64,000 bases of DNA, from NCBI GenBank assembly GCA_037576195.1, contig CM075103.1, positions 12,090,001-12,154,000 of the forward strand, given 5' to 3'. Positions 10,883 to 25,987 of this stretch are shown here, piece by piece. Numbering within the stretch: the stretch's first letter is position 1; each line of letters opens with the position of its first letter. Origin of the DNA: Phytoseiulus persimilis (lineage: Eukaryota > Arthropoda > Arachnida > Mesostigmata > Phytoseiidae). The notes under the pieces were generated by a model. It was not told where the DNA came from and ran no database searches. It saw only the letters and a program-made list of their open reading frames with translations. The position numbers and the translations under genes are program-made.

Positions 10883-13255
10883 GAAGAATTCGTCTCGTTA
10901 CATGTTACGATCAACATAAATAGTCGATTCACTTACTCATATCTACTCGCCTGAGATGCCTGAGGTCGCTTCACCCAAACGCCTCGCCATCGCCTTTGAA
11001 ACTCCTTCCCCCGGATTCGGAACAGACTACGTTCCGATCAAAACTCCCGGCGCGCGGAGAGAATCCCCTGCCCTTTGATCGACCCCTGTTACGCGCTCCT
11101 TCCGTTCGTCTCGGTCTTTCAAAGCACTATGGGTAGGACTGAGTTGGTTTTGGGGGAGAAAAATTGGAGCTGACTGCCTGACTTCCAACTTGGACTCCGG
11201 GAGCGCAGACTCAAGGGATTTGGAATTGGAGCTGGACACTCGACGATGTCTATTGAGACATTGGCAACCTTTCTTGGGTCTATTGAAACATAACGAACAC
11301 AGTTGTTCTGGTTCGCTGAATAACACCAACAGCCTGGTCACTTCGAAGGCGGAGCTGTCAATATTTTGCAGCAAGCTCCGGATGCGATGGACTGGGCCTC
11401 TTGTTGAGTATCAACCATGTTGAGGTGCTCAACCCGAGCGTGGTGGTGGAAGATCATCCGACACCGGACACTCGGGATTATCCGAAATCGTTAAACAGAG
11501 CGCGAACAGATCTTCATCGATGAGCACGTGTAGTTGTGATCCGTGATGATTGCCTCGGTCGTCAGATCTTCAACGCGTTTGAACCTCAACCGCTGCTGAC
11601 TCACGTTCAGCTGTGACGAGCGACTTCTTCCTTGCGCCACCTGACTCAGAAGAGAAACCCACATTGTCGGCACTAATTTCGGTGGGAGGGAATGACTATT
11701 GAAATACACAATTCCCAGAGGTTCTCGAAGGGAAAATCCTTCGCAGAAGAGGAACCGGATTTATTTCACGTCAAATCCTCGAGCACTGAGTCGGACATGA
11801 TCGTAGATGATCGAATGACCGAATTCTGGTCACGGCAAACTGTTTAATGGAATCACCCCCGGAGCGTCTCACGAGCTCCCTCCGTTTCGAGCCATTCCGT
11901 GAAGCGCCGGTGCCTTCCGTGTTTTCAGCTGGGTCACTGAGCATTCCCCATCAACGGTTATCCGATGACTACAGAACGGAAGTTTTCCAAATCACCGTGA
12001 CTTCAGGCTGAGCGTTTGAACAGCTCGATGTGCCTTCAGCTTTCTACAATGATGATCGATGCCTCCGTGCGGGCGTGGAGCTTCAGTCCCGCGATGAATA
12101 CAAGCGTCCGCTCCTCGAGTATTCCTCCCAGGATTCCAGTACGAGGGAGGGCTCGGTCCCCGAGTTTATGACGGCATCGATCGCAGAACATGGAGTAGGA
12201 TTTTGTCCACTGCATATCCTATCTCGAGGCAAGCTGTTGGCATCGGCGCTCCCGATGTTGCTCAGCGTATCATAACTTCCTCTAGCGAATAAATGACGAG
12301 GAGGACGCGGTTGCTGTTCCAGTCAGTGCTTTCACAGGTTCCTGAATTCTCTCTCAACTGAACTAAACGAGAGTTCGACTGCAACATGCAACGAGCTCGG
12401 ACGCTGAAACTCGGGATCTCTGCTCTGAGCTGATCCACTCACAGCGCGAATTATGCAGAAGGAGCGACTCCAGGATGTCCCACAAACTCTCTCGATTTCT
12501 CGACGTCGCTGCGGAGCTTCGCCCTGAGTGACAGCAGACCGGTCGCCTGCATCGTAACCGCAATATCCCAGATACGCATGCGGGTCAGATCGAAACATCT
12601 ACTTCCCGGACGGAAGCTCCACGTATTATTCTCGAAAGAAAACCACCCAGCGTGTGGCAAAATGGGGAATGGAACTACTTGGCTGTCCGGCATTCGAGAA
12701 ACTTGGAAACTTTCGACTTGGTGACTCCAATGCAGCTCCGAGCCCATCAAGATACCAGCTATTCACCCTAGTCGGGGGCAACTCAGGGGACTCTAGCCCC
12801 AGCGGCCGATTCTGCAGCGAACCAGCTTTACATTTCAAGAGACGAAACGTAACCTCACGCCGAAGTTGAGAAGGGCGAGAGGAGCTCCCTTAGGCGATCA
12901 ATGGCGCCGTCCCATTCCATGAATCTGATTCCCCCTCAAGAACGGTCTCAGGGCTGTCAGCACTCGTTGAATACGAACTTTCTCTCCGATGCTAATGAAG
13001 AAAATATATTCATTCTTGCTCTTCAAGAGCTATTCATTTCTAATTGAATCGACTCCTCACAGAATTATTCAGTGGGTGGCCCCTTGCTCTGGGGAAAATG
13101 TACAGCGGGTAGTCAGCGAGCGCATGTGGGCCGGATGGCTGATTTTACAGAGTAGAACATCGAGTCCCGATTGACAAAGAGATTTTACAGACGGGATCGT
13201 CGAGTAGCCCACTCAGACTTAGACGGGTGTTCTTCCTCTTGACTTCTTCGCGCGC
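10883..13255. other. Intergenic, one short S/T-P-rich open frame
   Basis: A 40-codon ATG frame at 10956-11078 (plus) has several Ser/Thr-Pro sites (KRLAIAFETPSPGFG, then PIKTPGARRESP) and ends with TGA. It might be a short gene or an unrecognised terminal exon of the phosphatase, but neither is supported by splice evidence. Nothing else in this stretch is recognised. Confidence 0.3.
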
Positions 13256-14026
<771 letters not shown>

Positions 14027-14096
14027 TCAGGAAACACAATTCCCCAAACAGAAAACACGGTTGGTCTCAACGGGGTAACTTCCGCCCTGATAGGAT

Positions 14097-14102
14097 TTTA
14101 TT
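14097..14102 (-). terminator. Polyadenylation signal for importin-11
   Basis: AATAAA on the minus strand about 70 nt after the importin-11 stop codon. Confidence 0.6.
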
Positions 14103-14169
14103 CGAATCACTTGACGTCGTCGTAGTGTACGGTGGCAGCGGGTGGACAAGTTCTGAGCAGGAGAACATT

Positions 14170-17085
14170 TCATCTTTTTTTGGCAAACATCCCAGTTTTG
14201 GTGTAGTTTTCTAGCATGTCTAACGTTTCACAATCGATCTCCTGTAAGATCTCTTCAAATGACTGCGGCCCAACTTTGTCTGCGAGCGCTCGCATCTGGT
14301 GCACAACGAAATCGGAGAGCACGATCGTGTGCGCGACGTCTTTCTTGATAATTTCGAACATGCGAGCGCTGTGACATGATTGATCGAAGTCAACTTCGGA
14401 GTTGACGTTCTCGGGTGTTTCGACCGGTATCAGCAGCGAGTCTGTGTAGGTCCCATCTTCGGCCACCGTGATGTCGTTTAGGAGCTCGCAGACCGCCAGG
14501 GTGATCGCGCAGACTTTTTCATACATGATCGGGCTCCAGTGATCCACCAACAGTCTCAAAAGGGTGATTGCCATGAGTTTCTGTGTTTGAACGACACTGA
14601 CATTGCTCATTTTTCTCATCCAACAATCCATCACGAGTCTCATCTCAGCCTCGGGACTCGTCTGTTTCGCGGCTGCTCTCTCGCTTAACAATTGCATTGC
14701 GGCCGGCTCGGCGAAGAGGAGAACCCTGCACCAAATAGAGAAAGAAACATTCGTGTACTCCCGCGTGTGCGACTCCGAGACAATCTCATCCAGTGCGAAG
14801 CCGATCAGCGGGTAAAACAATCGAGTGGCTTCAACGGGTGCAACTCGGATCGCGATGTCTACAACTTTTAGGATCAACATGCAACCTTGGATGTTGAGCT
14901 CTGAGAAAGCGCTGAGCAGGACTGCGCACAGCTGTTCCGGGTACAGGAACAAGAACTCGGTTTTAAAGAACACTATGTAAAGTTTCAAGATTTTGGTGAT
15001 GGCCTCGAGGTGTTCGCTGCCCATCTCGACGATGGGGAAGATAAATTTGGACAGGTCCAAGAGACAACTGTAACCTTCCCGGGTGGCTTCCAACACGGCT
15101 CTCCAAAGGTCGAGAGCTTCCTCGAGCAGGAACACCTGTTGAGGTTCGTCGGGGTTGACGCTGTGCGCAATGAGTTTCAGCGTGATCGGGAACAGAATCA
15201 CGTTCCCGGTCTGCATATTGTCAACTATCCGCGTGAGTACGTTGATTATGGCCACGCGTAACATGTTGTGTTCACTGGACTCGTCCCACAGGAGCGGCAG
15301 GAATGCTACGAGGTTTTCGAAGAAGGGATCACACCTGATCCCCATGCGCTCTACGATGAACGCTAACGTTTGAAGGACGACCATTTTACCCTGGCAGTCT
15401 TGGAGGTCCGTCAGGAGTTTGAAGGTTCCATTCATGTAAAATTCTAGGTAAGGAGCAAACTGTTCCGCCATAAAGTCGAAGTTATCCACCACGATTTTCG
15501 TCGCTTGACACGCTGCCAAACGGATCACGAGGTCTTTCTCGGGTTTGAGGAATGCCGCCAGAGTTTCATACAGCACCGGTCTGAGTTTCTCCGATAGTCT
15601 CACGTCTGACCACTGCGACAACATCCGCAGGATCGTTCGATGGACGATCAGGTAGTTTTTGTGGTCCACCTTGAGCTCGGGGATCAGGAACCCGAGGAAC
15701 CATTTGTCGAAGTCGAGGTCATCGTACAGCATGTAAGCACCCAAACCGACCGCGGTGTAGATCGCTTGTCGTCGCTGAGCTTCTTCGAAGGAGGGTTCCG
15801 TCTGTAGCGGTTGGATCTTGCTCACGAGGTTCACTACCTCTCGTTCTGCGACGTCTTTGAAAACCGTGAGGAGGCTGAGGAACAAGTTTTCGGTGCACGG
15901 TTTTATCGAGTACCTCCACAGGTCTCCGCCCTGTTCTGCGGCGAATTCTTCCGGATCCGCCTGCCACTCCTCGAGCTCCGCTTGCGACACTGGGAAGAAG
16001 TCGAGGATGAGTCTCTGGACGAACTCTGTTACAATGTTTTCGGTGAAAAATTCCTGGACGAGATCCGTTCCGGAAGCTGGCTCGACAGTCGCATCGTCGG
16101 AATCGGGTTGGGGGCCTCTGTACGCTGGCTCCTTAATACACGACTTGAGGAGGTTGAAGGTGTTGACTAGGCATCTTTCGAACATCACCCCGCGCCATTC
16201 TTCATTGAACGCGAACTGGACCGCCAATGAGAATGAGCCCTTAACGTATGGCATGTAGGCGGACGTGTGCTGCTCCTGGACTTTCAAGAAGACCTTTGAG
16301 CATTGGAGACACCATTTCGTGAGTAGTGTTGCAAAAGGTTCCTGCTGGCCGTAATGGGCTCTACACCTCAACATGGTGAGCAGCCAGTTGAACATGTCCT
16401 CGAAACACGCTGCGAGTTTCTCCTCGATGCCTTTCCTGTGGCCGTGCACCAATAGGAGCTTTATGCTCTTCAGAGAAAGTAACGATCTCTGGAGCATGTT
16501 CACGTCCGCGTTATTGGCGAGGAACGCTTGCGTGGTGGCCTTCCAGCAAGCGACTATCGGATTATACATTTGAGTTGAAACATCGAAGAACACAAAACGA
16601 TCGCTGAGGATTCGCTTGGTCGTTAGACTTTTGATGACATGGTAGAGAGCGAGCGAGTACTGGTATCCGCACGGCGCGTCCAGGTGGCTCATGAGGTAAG
16701 GCACGACGGTCTGCCAGTCCCCGGGAAAATCGTATCTCGCAACTTTCGCTATCACAAGAGCCAACTGCAGTGCTAATTGCTGACTTAAGGTTGTTGTCAG
16801 CGTCTGCAAGAGCAGGTCCCTTATTGCGGCCTTTTCGCTCTCCGAAATCGCGCCCGGTGCGTTCTTCCGCCAGTACCTGTTGGCACCATTCTTCAGACAC
16901 ACTATTGCCATCCACCGAACTTGCTCCGGGTTTTCCACGTTACAGAACACCGTAGCCAGCGCATGATGATAGCCCGGCTGAGTCTCGAAGCTGGATAATT
17001 TCCCTTCGGCGTCCTTAACATTGTCTTGGTCTTGGCAGAGAGCCTGAACCAGCACACCGGTAAGATCCTGCAGAGACACCATCAT
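14170..17085 (-). CDS. IPO11: Importin-11, intronless
   Basis: A single open frame of 971 codons plus stop, close to the ~975 aa of vertebrate importin-11. The importin-beta N-terminal region is clear: ETQPGYHHALATVFCNVENP, then VRWMAIVCLKNGANRYWRK at residues about 56-74, matching the VRWLAVLYFKHGIDRYWR of the family. Then comes LALVIAKVARYDFPGDWQ. The rest is helical HEAT-type repeat sequence to the C-terminus (LDMLENYTKTGMFAKKR). Importin-11 binds Ran-GTP and carries cargo such as E2 ubiquitin-conjugating enzymes and ribosomal protein L12 into the nucleus. Two tandem ATGs open the frame; either could start. The lack of any intron over 2.9 kb contrasts with nearly all neighbours and suggests intron loss or an old retrogene. 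It starts 691 bp from the divergent ALG8 start. Confidence 0.95.
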   Translation of the reverse strand: MMVSLQDLTGVLVQALCQDQDNVKDAEGKLSSFETQPGYHHALATVFCNVENPEQVRWMAIVCLKNGANRYWRKNAPGAISESEKAAIRDLLLQTLTTTLSQQLALQLALVIAKVARYDFPGDWQTVVPYLMSHLDAPCGYQYSLALYHVIKSLTTKRILSDRFVFFDVSTQMYNPIVACWKATTQAFLANNADVNMLQRSLLSLKSIKLLLVHGHRKGIEEKLAACFEDMFNWLLTMLRCRAHYGQQEPFATLLTKWCLQCSKVFLKVQEQHTSAYMPYVKGSFSLAVQFAFNEEWRGVMFERCLVNTFNLLKSCIKEPAYRGPQPDSDDATVEPASGTDLVQEFFTENIVTEFVQRLILDFFPVSQAELEEWQADPEEFAAEQGGDLWRYSIKPCTENLFLSLLTVFKDVAEREVVNLVSKIQPLQTEPSFEEAQRRQAIYTAVGLGAYMLYDDLDFDKWFLGFLIPELKVDHKNYLIVHRTILRMLSQWSDVRLSEKLRPVLYETLAAFLKPEKDLVIRLAACQATKIVVDNFDFMAEQFAPYLEFYMNGTFKLLTDLQDCQGKMVVLQTLAFIVERMGIRCDPFFENLVAFLPLLWDESSEHNMLRVAIINVLTRIVDNMQTGNVILFPITLKLIAHSVNPDEPQQVFLLEEALDLWRAVLEATREGYSCLLDLSKFIFPIVEMGSEHLEAITKILKLYIVFFKTEFLFLYPEQLCAVLLSAFSELNIQGCMLILKVVDIAIRVAPVEATRLFYPLIGFALDEIVSESHTREYTNVSFSIWCRVLLFAEPAAMQLLSERAAAKQTSPEAEMRLVMDCWMRKMSNVSVVQTQKLMAITLLRLLVDHWSPIMYEKVCAITLAVCELLNDITVAEDGTYTDSLLIPVETPENVNSEVDFDQSCHSARMFEIIKKDVAHTIVLSDFVVHQMRALADKVGPQSFEEILQEIDCETLDMLENYTKTGMFAKKR

Positions 17086-17776
17086 TCATCAACGGGATTT
17101 TCTGAATCGCAATTCGAAGAGATGCTTACTGTTTTGACTTGTCGAGAAAATTCATCGTGAGCACTTTGAAGTGGTCCCGCGGTCGGCTGTTCTATGCGAT
17201 GGCGCACAAGTTGGTCTCGTTGAGGATGGTTCTGTTGTCACGGAGGTCGGGCTTCTTGCGATGGAAGAACGGGGAGTTCGGCGAATGGCGATGGTCCAGA
17301 TAAGCGCGTGGTGTCGTCGGAAGTCTATGAAAGCTCACAATGGTAAATATAACAACGATACCAACATACACACGCAATCTCACCCTCTCTCTCTTTCGAA
17401 GAATGTTTATGCCGGCTCCGTCGCATAGAAGCTTCGCTCTGCTCCGGTACAGAGTTCAAAAGCGACGTCATCTCCTTACGCGGGAGTCCTGGCCCGCCAG
17501 TTCAACAGAAAGTTCGCGAAGGGGGTGAACGAAACTGTTGACCGTATTTTCTGTTGTTCGAGGACCACTGTTGGATCTCGGTACGAGTTCCGATATCGTG
17601 TGGGTTTGCTCGCCCATCTCCGAGAGAAATTTTCGGTAGAGAGAGAAGGCAATGAAAACAGCGCGGCTTTCAAAAAATCGTCTGCGTGGCCACCCGGTCC
17701 TCCGGATTCACAAGTTGAACATTGAAACATCTGGTTTTCTGTATCAAAGTTCCGTTCCGTTGATAGCGAGGAGACG
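17086..17776. promoter_or_regulatory. Shared intergenic region between divergent IPO11 and ALG8
   Basis: A 691-bp stretch separates the two start codons of genes transcribed away from each other. It must hold both promoters and 5' UTRs. No TATA box or specific factor site is convincing by eye. Inferred from gene arrangement only. Confidence 0.45.
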
Positions 17777-20152
17777 ATGAGCATGGATCGGGATGTTCTT
17801 ACTATAACGGGCTTGGCGACTTGTGTGAAAATTCTCCTCGTTTGGACATAGTACGTCGCGGGAGGGGCCTTTTCCATTCCTTGCCTATAAGTCTGCTTCC
17901 GAGTTCTCCGACCTCCCCAGAGCTTGCTCGATGATCTTCATTCGCCTGAACTACGTAATGCTTTTCAGCCGCTCGACGGATTTCGAAGTCCACCGAAACT
18001 GGTTGGCGATCACGCATAGTTTGCCATTGAAAGCATGGTACTACGAAGTGAGTAGAGCTCTGAGAAAATGGTTCGGATGGGAATCGCGCGACATGCTTGA
18101 CAACTGGCATTCCTGAGTGCATCTTCGTTTCTGAGATCCTTTCCTTCGTTGGGATTTGGATTTATTGAACACAGCTTCTACCAGTTTGTTATCAATCTTC
18201 ACCTCGCCAGGAAACTTCGAAATGGACTTTGGATTATCCACCGTTGTTTGCGTGGTTCGAATGGTGTCTCTCGCAAATAGCGGTGAGAGTCGATTCGAAA
18301 ATGCTCGAGGTGGGAAATCTTGAGTATGTGTCGAAGAGCACGATCCTGTTCCAACGTTTCAGTGTGATATGCAGCGACATCGTTTTGTTCTACGCCGCTT
18401 TCGTGTAAGGAATATCTACAAATAATCAGCTTCAGTATCTCTCGAAAATGATTCTTCTTCCATTAGTCAGAGTTCGAATAGAAGTCATAAGAGAGTCCAA
18501 GAACTCAGCGACTCGAAGGATGAATGCGAGATTGTTCAACCTCCTTCAGATGGCACGGAATCTGCTACGAGCAAACGAGACGCCTACCTCGCCTTTTCCA
18601 GCCCATGGTCCTCGTTGGATTGATCCTGAACCCCGGTCTCTTCATAGTCGACCATATCCACTTCCAATACAACGGGATCCTCATGGGGCTGATGCTTCTT
18701 TCGATGGCGCGAGTCTACCAGGGTCAAGTGCTGTGGGGCACTTTCTGGTTCAGTGTTCTTCTCAACATGAAGCATATCTACCTCTATATTGCTCCCCCAT
18801 TTTTCATTCATCTCCTCAAGACGTACGTACTCTCCGCGACCTCTTTGAAAAACCAAGCGAGTCGCTTTGCCCAGCTGGGCCTCATCGTCATCGCAGTCTT
18901 CAGTATTTCTTTCGGCCCGTTCATCTATCATGTGAGCTCATTAGGATTGGTATTATTGATCGCCAGAGGAGGAAGTCGAAGGAGGTGTTGAAATTAACCC
19001 TTGGTCCCATTTTTTCAGGGTCAAATCGGGCAGCTCTTCGCACGACTCTATCCGACAGAGAGAGGGCTTCTTCACGCGTATTGGGCACCCAATGTCTGGG
19101 CTCTTTACGGGTTCGCCGACGAAGTTCTTAGATCCGTCGGCTCTAAGCTCGGTTTCAAAGTCGGTCCTCAATCAATCACCAAGGGTCTCGTGCAGGACGC
19201 GAAATTCGCAGTCCTGCCCAACGTGCCCGTCTGGCTGACGCTGGTGTTGGCCGTGATGCTCATGGCGGTAGGTTCAGCCTTAAACTCAACCGCTGCTCGA
19301 TGCCTCAGAGATCTCCTGGGACTCTCGAACTCTGATGTCGAGGAAAGTATTGACGAGTTTTCTTCTTTCGCAGCCCTCGCTCTATAGGTTGTTCCGCAAG
19401 CCAACTCAAGACGCTTTCTTGCATTCAGTGATCTACTGTGGATTGGTTTCGTTCTTGGTTGGGTTCCACGTACACGAAAAAGCAATCCTCATGCCGTTGC
19501 TCGGATTCCTTCCCCTGGCAATCAGACGCCCGGAATTCGCTGGGCTGTTCGTCGTTTTATCAACGGCCGGACATTTCTCCCTGTTCCCCCTACTACCGAA
19601 CGTTCAGGAACGCCTCATAAAGACCGCGCTCGCGTTACTCTACGCATTTTACACGCTTTACGCGATGAGTGCCATTTGCAGGTGAGAATGATACATTGTG
19701 TTCGCTTGGATGTCGATAGAGAGCTCTGAAGTTCAGGAAATTTCGGGCTGTTTGCATCCATCTACCAATCTATTGAGATGAGTTTATGAATCGTGGGGGA
19801 ATTATCGTGCTCAAGTCCCGACATCAGGCCAGGTCGGGCCGATACGAAGGCGCTGACGCGTCCTTTGAAATCTTCGTTGGTGCTGGCGCACTTTTCTCAA
19901 TCGTCTTTCCAAAGCGAACTTTCCTGTTCCAGGAGACCGGCTGTGACCCTCCAGAGCAGGATCTTTCTTCTTGGCCTCTTGCCTCTGTTCTTGTACAGTG
20001 AAATCGTGAGCAAAGTGATGTCATCGAGATACGAGTTCCTGCCACTCATGGCCACGTCCGTGTACTGTGCATTGGGAATCCTACATTGCTTTGTTCCCTT
20101 CACGTTCGCTCAGCACCTCCTCAGGACAACGGAAGGTTCCAAATCGCAGTAA
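17777..20152 (+). CDS. ALG8: ALG8 alpha-1,3-glucosyltransferase, ER N-glycan assembly
   Basis: Seven exons: 17777-17850, 17969-18047, 18211-18404, 18550-18931, 19019-19267, 19374-19681 and 19933-20152, all with GT-AG borders and consistent phase. They give 501 aa, slightly shorter than the ~526 aa human enzyme. The protein adds the second glucose from dolichyl-phosphate-glucose to Glc1Man9GlcNAc2-PP-dolichol on the lumenal side of the ER (GT57 family). Diagnostic segments: [18 protein letters not shown] near residue 27, with the catalytic-type Asp; [80 protein letters not shown]; and TSVYCALGI. Many hydrophobic helices confirm a polytopic membrane protein. The first exon is short, but its peptide joins exactly to TYRSTDFEV, as in other ALG8 proteins. 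Confidence 0.93.
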
Positions 20153-20893
20153 ATATAGTGTGTATGGGCGGAGTTGGAATCTCGGAGGAGCAGCACAACG
20201 GGAATCGATGCAATAACTTGAGATCACTGCTCGAGCAGCGCATCTCGTTTCTCACACATCGCGCCAAATATAGTCCTCTTTGAGGTGAAATGGATTTTCG
20301 AAGTTCCTGCCGCGAAGAATAATAAAGTTACCGACCGTTAGAGTTCTCGTGTTGTACAATACTCGGTGCTTGTCATTCCGAGAATCCTAAATGAGTCTTC
20401 ATTTTCAGGGCAGAGATTCCCCGGTTGAGGAGGTGAGGTAGAATATATGTAGTTCATTATACGGCCCTTGAATTGATTTTGGCACGATAACTCCTCTGCA
20501 GTTTCCATTGGAGGCACTGCTTCACAGATTATACGTTTTTTTTAAGTGTGAGGGCGCGTATCCAAGAACGGAGCGGCAGGTGTCACGACAGCGCTCTTGG
20601 GAGTGTGGGCATCTCGAAAACGTTCCTCTCGAGAAGCACAGCGCCATGATTTCTCGGCAAACTGTGATTGGGGGTCCCTATTCCGGGCCATCAGGTAGAG
20701 ATCGGTCGATGCTGAGAAAGAACTCGGTTCCATGTGGATGGGGGAGTTTCTCTCGCCAAAACGATGAGAATCAACGGAAGAAGCTTCATTTCGGAACGAC
20801 ACACTTCAGTTTGATGACCCGAACAGCCTCGCATCAGACCGTTCCTAAAATGTACAGTAGTGCGCAGAATATACAGGATTTTCCGTCCTCCGA
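20153..20893. other. Tail-to-tail intergenic region between ALG8 and CSTF1
   Basis: Holds the ALG8 3' UTR with its poly(A) signal and presumably the CSTF1 3' UTR from the other strand. No gene seen. I found no canonical AATAAA for CSTF1. Confidence 0.5.
20321..20326 (+). terminator. Polyadenylation signal for ALG8
   Basis: AATAAA about 170 nt after the ALG8 stop codon on the same strand. Confidence 0.55.
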
Positions 20894-22749
20894 TTACTTA
20901 TTGGTGATTTCGGTTCTTCGGAACCAATACCGGGCTCGAAAATCGTCCGAACAGGTGAGGAATGCTGGTTTCGTCGGCGAATGACAGAAATATCTGACAG
21001 TGGAATTGTGACCCAAGCTCAGCAGCTGTTGGCGTTCAGCGTTCCGGGCATCCCAGGAGCAGAGTGACAGTGTCTTTTCGTCAGGAAATAGGATGTAGTC
21101 CTCTGAATGGTTGAAGACTGCTTGTGCGCAGTACTCTTGCTTGCCTGTAATCGGTTCCAAACGTTTGTGGTGTTCGGAGGGTAACTTATATACGGAACAG
21201 GACGAGAACGCGGATGAGGAATCCGCGGAAAAGCGGAGGTGAAAGAACCGTCATTCATGGGGAAAGAAGCATTCCAGCACGAATATCAGAGATTGCTCAC
21301 CTGTCGCGCCTGCGCCGGTGTAGGCGATGAGGCATCGGCTCATGGAAAGTTCCCACAGCTTCACCAGAGAGTCCTTCCCGGAGGACAGAACGTATTTTCC
21401 GTTCCGACTGAAATATACGGAACAGACTTCCGACCCTTCGTGCGCTTGAGTGAAGGTACAGACGCATTTGTTCGAGACTCCATCCCAGATTTTGATCACG
21501 CCATCAGCCGAGCACGACGCATACATCTGCCCGTTCTTCGACCAATTAACCATGTTGACCACACCTTTGTGTTGATCGTCGGGTACAGAGGAGACGAAGC
21601 ACTGCGCGGTGTTCACATCATACAAGCGGACAACGGGATGGTTCACTGCCGCCAACATATGCTCTCCTGGGGAGAAGATTCCAAATATCGACCAGACGAT
21701 TGAAAGGATAGATAACGGAGATATGAGATGGGATAACTCATTTTCGGGTGTGCCTGAACAACGAGCGAACTCACCGCTTGGATGGAAGGAGAGGAAGTGG
21801 ACGTGTTCCGACTCTTGAATGGTTTTGTGGGCGCGTTTTGCCGACGGTTTCGAGTAGTCGAAGATCTTGATGGTGAAGTCCCTTGAGCCCGAAATCAAAA
21901 CTTGTTCCTTTGGATGAAAAGCCAGGGTTGTAACTTCTTCAATGTGGTCGTACAGGGTGCGGATGACAGGATGTGTTTCCATTTGCTGCTGGATTGTCTC
22001 GTTCTGTCCCTCACTCGGTGCAGCTGCGCTCTTAACGAGCATCCGCTCCACGTCAAGTACTTTTATCGAAGCATCCATGGACCCTGAGAGACGATGGGAG
22101 AGGACGAAACTTCAGATGGTTTCACTTCCACATTAGAAAATGAACGGTTCGAATGGAGCGCGCGAATTGCGCTTCACTACGATTCGGGACACTCACCGGT
22201 AGCGATGAGGCTTCCATCAGCGTTGAATGCGCCGGCTCTACATTGAGCTTTGTGTGACGTGACGTAGATCGTTTCGTATTGCGCAGGTTCAGGTACCATG
22301 ATCGATGACTCGGTTTCATACTCCAAGTCCAGCCCCGGTCCCAGCGAGTAAATATCTTGCGGTCCACAGCCTGTAAAAAAAAATCACGAGTTCCATCAGA
22401 ACAACGGGGGCCGAAATCCAAGGGTCGGCATGGGACGGAAATCTGTCGCTCGTTTCTCGCACTTCTGCGGTTGTCACCGATGCACGAGCTCGTGTCCGTG
22501 GCACATGAATTCGACGACAGTTGGCTCACCTGTGAGGAGTTGATGCCCCTTCTGATCAGCTTCAGTCTGTAGACCCAGTTGGACTACATGTTGGAGTCGG
22601 TCAGACGGCGGACAGGCTTGCTGTAGTTTGACTTGTCCCACCAACTGCACGGCGAGTTGCTGATGCCCATCGTAGAACAGCTGGGACACTATCATTTTAT
22701 ACAGCTGGTCGCGATCCTTTATGTTCGACGTTTTCTGCGCCTGATTCAT
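20894..22749 (-). CDS. CSTF1: Cleavage stimulation factor subunit 1 (CstF-50), WD40 protein
   Basis: Five minus-strand exons: 22749-22530, 22370-22197, 22083-21775, 21666-21301 and 21144-20894, all joined in phase 1. They give 439 aa against ~431 in human. CstF-50 is the WD-repeat subunit of the CstF complex, which binds the GU-rich element downstream of poly(A) sites and helps 3' cleavage. The N-terminal dimerisation segment is clear ([20 protein letters not shown]). WD repeats follow: [85 protein letters not shown], and the end [14 protein letters not shown]. The start ATG lies directly after a CACAG acceptor, so a 5' UTR intron is likely. Divergent from the ARF gene across 1.1 kb. Confidence 0.95.
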
Positions 22750-23895
22750 CTGTGGCGGGGAGAAGATGGCAATTCATCTTTTCGATAAGAACGAAAAATA
22801 CAGGTAATACACATTCAGAGAAGCAACTGGGAGAGGATCGAGGAAGTTCCTGGAGACTTTCTTCTCTTCTCGTAACTTTCCTCTCCACGGAGATTGACTA
22901 AAGTTTGAGAACGGCTGATCGATTATCGAAAAGGCTCACGAAGGAACGTCTATTTAAAAAAACGATAGCTGCATGTTGATTTGACCAAAAGTAACCATAA
23001 GATCCGTCAAGCGATGTGATCCACTCGAAGAGCGGATAACCAATACCGTCCCATCCGAGATTCATGGTGCCGTCAACGTTATTAGGAAGTGAATAAATTT
23101 TCCACCATTGTGTACTGTAGTCGGCGCTCTGCCGCGCTCCCTTGAGCGTCTCGAAACGCAGGGAGGCAGTGCTGTGGGGCCGGCGAAATCCGTGGCGGCT
23201 GAGTTTGCTGAATACAGGTGGAAGTCGACTCACCGCTGATGGCATCGGGGTGTCGAATCGGTGAAAGTGATGGAATAAAATCTTGTATGTGCCGGGTTTT
23301 GAGGAATAAGTTGTATGTAAACACCGAGCCCACTTTCATGGCAATGGCGGCAAATTTTGAATTCTGAATAGGTCTGAGATAATTTGTTCCCATGCGAATC
23401 TGATAAGCTCAGGAAACATGGCGAAACCCGCTCAATGATCTGTTCCATCCATCATGAAATCTTCTCGGAAAGAATATCACTTTCCTTACGTGGGAGGAAT
23501 TACTCGGTCAAATACGCTGTGAGTGACTCAGCGCTGAGCACCCGGAATCGCGGGACTTTCTTTGAAGCAAACCGGACTCGCACCGATTTGGAGGATCGGG
23601 CGACGCTCGATCGTATCTCCGGATCGGAATTATGTTCAGCTCACCAATAATCTCGAGAAACTGCAAGTGCAAGGTGGAACCGACGGAAACCAAGTCGAGG
23701 CTCGCTTCGTTTTCCGAGTGCAGAGGGAACGTCGTCGTCACCATTCGTCTGAATGCCCTACTGCTCAGCCGCTGTTGGCAGTAGTGGAACTGCACGCCCT
23801 TGGTCGCTAGTTCAGAATCGTGGTCTGTGTATTACGTGGCAGCGAGTTGAGTTCTCAGAGTTTCGCTTTCAACTTGAGAGCTTAGGAGAGTCAAG
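22750..23895. promoter_or_regulatory. Region between divergent CSTF1 and ARF genes
   Basis: Contains both 5' UTRs and probably a CSTF1 5' UTR intron, since its ATG abuts an acceptor site. No protein-coding exon is recognised. Confidence 0.4.
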
Positions 23896-25987
<2,092 letters not shown>

